A DNA stretch of 7,850 bases, taken from positions 3,667 to 11,516 of the forward strand of contig NZ_DCAO01000067.1 of NCBI RefSeq assembly GCF_002311515.1, written 5' to 3'. The notes below the pieces were generated by a model. That model searched no databases. It was not told the DNA's origin and saw nothing but the letters and a program-made list of their open reading frames with translations. Shown here piece by piece: positions 6,090 to 7,850 of this stretch. Position 1 is the stretch's first letter. The number at the start of each line of letters is the position of its first letter. The stretch is from Thalassospira sp. UBA1131. Its GTDB lineage: Bacteria; Pseudomonadota; Alphaproteobacteria; Rhodospirillales; Thalassospiraceae. A program made the translations under genes and the position numbers.

Positions 6090-7214
6090 TTATCCGCCTA
6101 ACGACAGCCCCTGCAAACGATCCGCCCCGCTTGGCTGAATGAACCAAAGTTCCCCCATCCGCGACAGGCTAAGGTTCTGCTGATTAAGCGCTGTCTGCAA
6201 CTGATTGGCCGATCCGACATATTCGATTGATACCTGCACTTCGCGCTTCGACATCGCGATCACCCGCGAATTGCGCACCACCGGAAGCCCGATCAGCTTG
6301 TTCTCGATCCCTGCCCAGTCCGCAAGACCGGTAATCGGGATAAACACCATCAGGTTGCCACCCGTGCTGTAATTGATCAGATTGGCGCGTTTCCAGCCAT
6401 CAGCCAATTGCTCCTGCACCGACTTGGCGGCGCGTACCAGCGTTTCGTTCAATGTCTCGCCTGCCTGGGTCTTTTCCTGCACGCCAAAAATCTGCGGTGC
6501 GCCATTGGGCTCATAGCGGGTGACGGATACATCAACCGTCTCGCCGCCTTCTGGCCCGCTGACCTCGGCACTGGCCACCACGGCGACATCCGCGCCATAA
6601 CGTTTGGCAAGCTGGGACAGACGTTCCATCGATCCGCTTTCGGCCTGCTCGGCCGAGACGGTGCTGATATCGGTCAGATCGCCAATCGGCGCCTTGATCG
6701 GCACCAGTCCCGATGTCGCGATATTGCGCGCCCAGACATCGCGCCACGGATTGGGATCATCCCACAGATTAACGAAATTATTCGTGCGATAGACCGGCAC
6801 GATCATCACCGGTTTGGACTGCAATTCGGCAAATGAAATATCGCGGAACCGCAAGAACCGGCGAAGCTCGTCATCCTTGAAGCGCACGGTCATGTCCGCA
6901 ATATAGCGCACGGATGATGTCTTTTCGTTCGACACCCCGAAATCGCTCACCATGTTCGTGATCACCGATGTTTCCGGTGTCGCAAGTCCGGCGCGATCTT
7001 CGGGCAGGGTCAAGCGTGCAACCACTTCTTCAAACGCCTTGCGCTGACCGATTTCAAGTGCACGCTCGCGCGCAGCAGCCGCAGTTTCGGCGCGCTCGTC
7101 AACATGAACACCGCTGACGGTGAAAATGTCCTGTGCCGCTGCCGGAAAGGCCATAATGGCTGCTACGGTGGCGGCACCCGCCCACATCTTGATGTTTTTC
7201 AATGAAGTAAGCAC
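6090..7214 (-). CDS. DUF2066 domain-containing exported protein
   Basis: A 374-residue protein with a clear Sec signal peptide: basic start (LKNIK), hydrophobic core (about 10-23), and a likely cleavage after AFPAAA before QDIF (residue 27). The mature protein should be periplasmic. The N-terminal third matches the DUF2066 family (FTVSGVHVDERAETAAAARERAL, then RKAFEEVVARLTLPED), which is found in alpha- and gammaproteobacteria beside perM and hda. The C-terminal half mixes alpha and beta segments (RYGADVAVVASAEV at about 208-221, NLMVFIPITGLADW at about 286-299, WFIQPSGADR near the end) and carries no catalytic motif I recognise. The start is GTG 7214 with AGAGG five bases upstream, a good ribosome site. 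It is the first gene of the DUF2066-permease-hdaA operon and diverges from purM. Function unknown, probably envelope-related. Confidence 0.9.
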   Translation of the reverse strand: MLTSLKNIKMWAGAATVAAIMAFPAAAQDIFTVSGVHVDERAETAAAARERALEIGQRKAFEEVVARLTLPEDRAGLATPETSVITNMVSDFGVSNEKTSSVRYIADMTVRFKDDELRRFLRFRDISFAELQSKPVMIVPVYRTNNFVNLWDDPNPWRDVWARNIATSGLVPIKAPIGDLTDISTVSAEQAESGSMERLSQLAKRYGADVAVVASAEVSGPEGGETVDVSVTRYEPNGAPQIFGVQEKTQAGETLNETLVRAAKSVQEQLADGWKRANLINYSTGGNLMVFIPITGLADWAGIENKLIGLPVVRNSRVIAMSKREVQVSIEYVGSANQLQTALNQQNLSLSRMGELWFIQPSGADRLQGLSLGG

Positions 7215-7250
7215 GTATGCCTCTTTGCCCTAATCGTGTCTTGTTGCATT

Positions 7251-7280
7251 ATTCTATAACGCTCTTTGTGGCATGTTGAA
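7251..7280 (-). promoter_or_regulatory. Candidate promoter of the DUF2066-permease-hdaA operon
   Basis: On the minus strand TAGAAT (7251-7256, 5 of 6 matches to TATAAT) is preceded by an 18-base spacer and TTCAAC (7275-7280, 3 of 6 matches to TTGACA). Transcription would start near 7244, giving a leader of about 30 bases to the GTG at 7214. The position and -10 are good; the -35 is weak. Confidence 0.5.
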
Positions 7281-7431
7281 CGCATTCTGCAAAGAAAACT
7301 CTGTCATGCGCAGGTGATCATTGCATATTGCCCGCGTTTGAGTATTTTCGGCCCAGCGGAAATTATCAAGCCCGCGTTTTTTATCAGCAGGATCGCTTTG
7401 TCCTCTATATCTGATTAAAGGCGTCAGTAAG

Positions 7432-7472
7432 GCGGATTGGTCAAACAGCAGGTTCCCTGCGACCCGGACCGC
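7432..7472 (+). other. Nested stem-loop in the purM leader
   Basis: Three helices stack in 41 bases: GCGG (7432-7435) with CCGC (7469-7472), GGTC (7439-7442) with GACC (7461-7464), and GCAGG (7448-7452) with CCTGC (7456-7460) closing a TTC loop. They are separated by a 3/4-base internal loop and an AAACA bulge. All 13 pairs are Watson-Crick. It may be a structured 5' leader if transcription of purM begins upstream of 7430. I do not recognise a known riboswitch class. Confidence 0.4.
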
Positions 7473-7516
7473 AATACGACAGTTGCCCGTCGATTAGACG
7501 TCGATACGTGCTGATG

Positions 7517-7542
7517 AAAAACGCGGTTTTGCCGCCTTTTAT
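7517..7542 (+). terminator. Possible weak terminator or attenuator before purM
   Basis: AAAAC-GCGG (7523-7526), loop TTTTG, CCGC (7532-7535), then C and TTTT at 7537-7540. The GC stem is only 4 bp and is extended by A/T pairs across a C-C mismatch. Ending 33 bases before the purM ATG, it has the layout of a leader attenuator, but the stem is short for an efficient terminator. Confidence 0.25.
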
Positions 7543-7572
7543 TCATGCATGTTTGATGCCAGGGACCCCGAA

Positions 7573-7850
7573 ATGACCACCTCTAACGGCCTTACCTATA
7601 AGGACTCCGGTGTCGATATCGATGCCGGGAATGACCTTGTCGAACGAATCAAACCGCTTGCAAAAGCAACAACCCGTTCCGGTGTTGCCGGTGGTCTTGG
7701 CGGCTTTGGCGCCCTTTTTGATCTGAAGGCTGCCGGATATAACGACCCGGTTCTGGTATCCTGCACCGATGGTGTTGGCACCAAGCTGAAAGTCGCCTTT
7801 TTGGCCGACAAGCATGACACGGTCGGCATCGATCTTGTCGCCATGAGTGT
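7573..7850 (+). CDS. purM: Phosphoribosylformylglycinamidine cyclo-ligase (AIR synthetase), 5' part
   Basis: Ninety-two codons of PurM before the window ends. PurM converts FGAM to AIR using ATP, the fifth step of de novo purine synthesis, as a cytoplasmic dimer. The N-terminus LTYKDSGVDIDAGNDLVERI (7-26), the glycine-rich GGLGGFGALFDL (40-51) and VSCTDGVGTKLKVAF (62-76) are family signatures and align with the start of E. coli PurM without gaps at the N-terminus. The ATG at 7573 has AGGGA seven bases upstream. An in-frame ATG at 7549 would add eight residues, but it has no ribosome site and the extra residues do not resemble PurM. The gene diverges from the DUF2066 operon. In many bacteria purN follows purM; that would lie beyond the window. 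Confidence 0.96.
   Translation, partial: MTTSNGLTYKDSGVDIDAGNDLVERIKPLAKATTRSGVAGGLGGFGALFDLKAAGYNDPVLVSCTDGVGTKLKVAFLADKHDTVGIDLVAMS

Larger units (their letters stand above)
7215..7572. other. Divergent regulatory region between DUF2066 gene and purM
   Basis: This 358-base stretch has no convincing gene. It holds the minus-strand promoter candidate (7251-7280), a poor plus-strand promoter candidate (TTGCAT 7321-7326, 16-base spacer, TATTTT 7343-7348), and a 10-base direct repeat GCCCGCGTTT at 7330-7339 and 7370-7379. Further right are a nested hairpin (7432-7472), a direct repeat CGTCGAT (7488-7494 and 7499-7505) and a small terminator-like hairpin (7517-7540). It probably contains the long leader of purM and sites for its control. 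Confidence 0.6.

Noticed and set aside
7448..7472. GGTTC within a 5-bp hairpin, reminiscent of a tRNA T-arm
   Set aside because: The loop is only three bases, and no acceptor, D-arm or anticodon arm can be fitted around it, so it is not a tRNA or tmRNA fragment.
7549..7572. In-frame ATG upstream of the chosen purM start
   Set aside because: It lacks a Shine-Dalgarno sequence, while the ATG at 7573 has AGGGA at good spacing and aligns with the usual PurM N-terminus.
7543..7844. Minus-strand frames of 82-90 codons opposite purM
   Set aside because: They are antisense to the conserved PurM N-terminus and have no independent support.

Overview
The window looks like ordinary chromosomal DNA of an alphaproteobacterium. 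The gene set (an HdaA-type short DnaA paralogue, a DUF2066 lipoprotein-like or secreted protein, a PerM/AI-2E permease and divergent purM) is typical of that class. The moderate GC content and protein style suggest a marine Rhodospirillales/Thalassospira-like organism, but that genus guess is weak. There is no sign of tRNA, rRNA, insertion sequences, phage or CRISPR.

Layout, left to right. Positions 1-105 hold the last 34 codons of an unidentified plus-strand gene. It converges on rnd (RNase D, minus strand), and a strong two-way hairpin terminator (132-160) lies between them. Every complete gene from rnd to 7214 is on the minus strand, so transcription runs right to left. Next come three genes: an M14-family succinylglutamate desuccinylase/aspartoacylase (1462-2550), the ATP-grasp ligase RimK (2568-3473), and a small retropepsin-like 'ATP-dependent zinc protease' family protein (3606-4106). 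The last is separated from rimK by a terminator-like hairpin and a palindrome that may carry the rimK promoter. Further right is a compact set: DUF2066 protein (6090-7214), PerM/AI-2E permease (4955-6049) and HdaA (4197-4919), with gaps of only 35-40 bases. A 358-base divergent regulatory region separates this set from purM, which starts at 7573 on the plus strand and runs off the window.

How the genes may work together. HdaA, purM, PerM and the DUF2066 protein form a housekeeping neighbourhood (replication control, purine synthesis, membrane and envelope functions). The most interesting part is the three-gene cassette between hdaA and rnd. RimK-type ligases add glutamate residues to protein or peptide C-termini. 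The two accompanying hydrolase families, a DTGA aspartyl-protease-like protein and a zinc amidohydrolase/carboxypeptidase-like enzyme, could remove or trim such tags. I infer a write-and-erase modification module. The family association is known in outline, but the substrate and the role of the third enzyme are not.

Promoters, hairpins and operators are read by eye. No folding energies or database searches were run.
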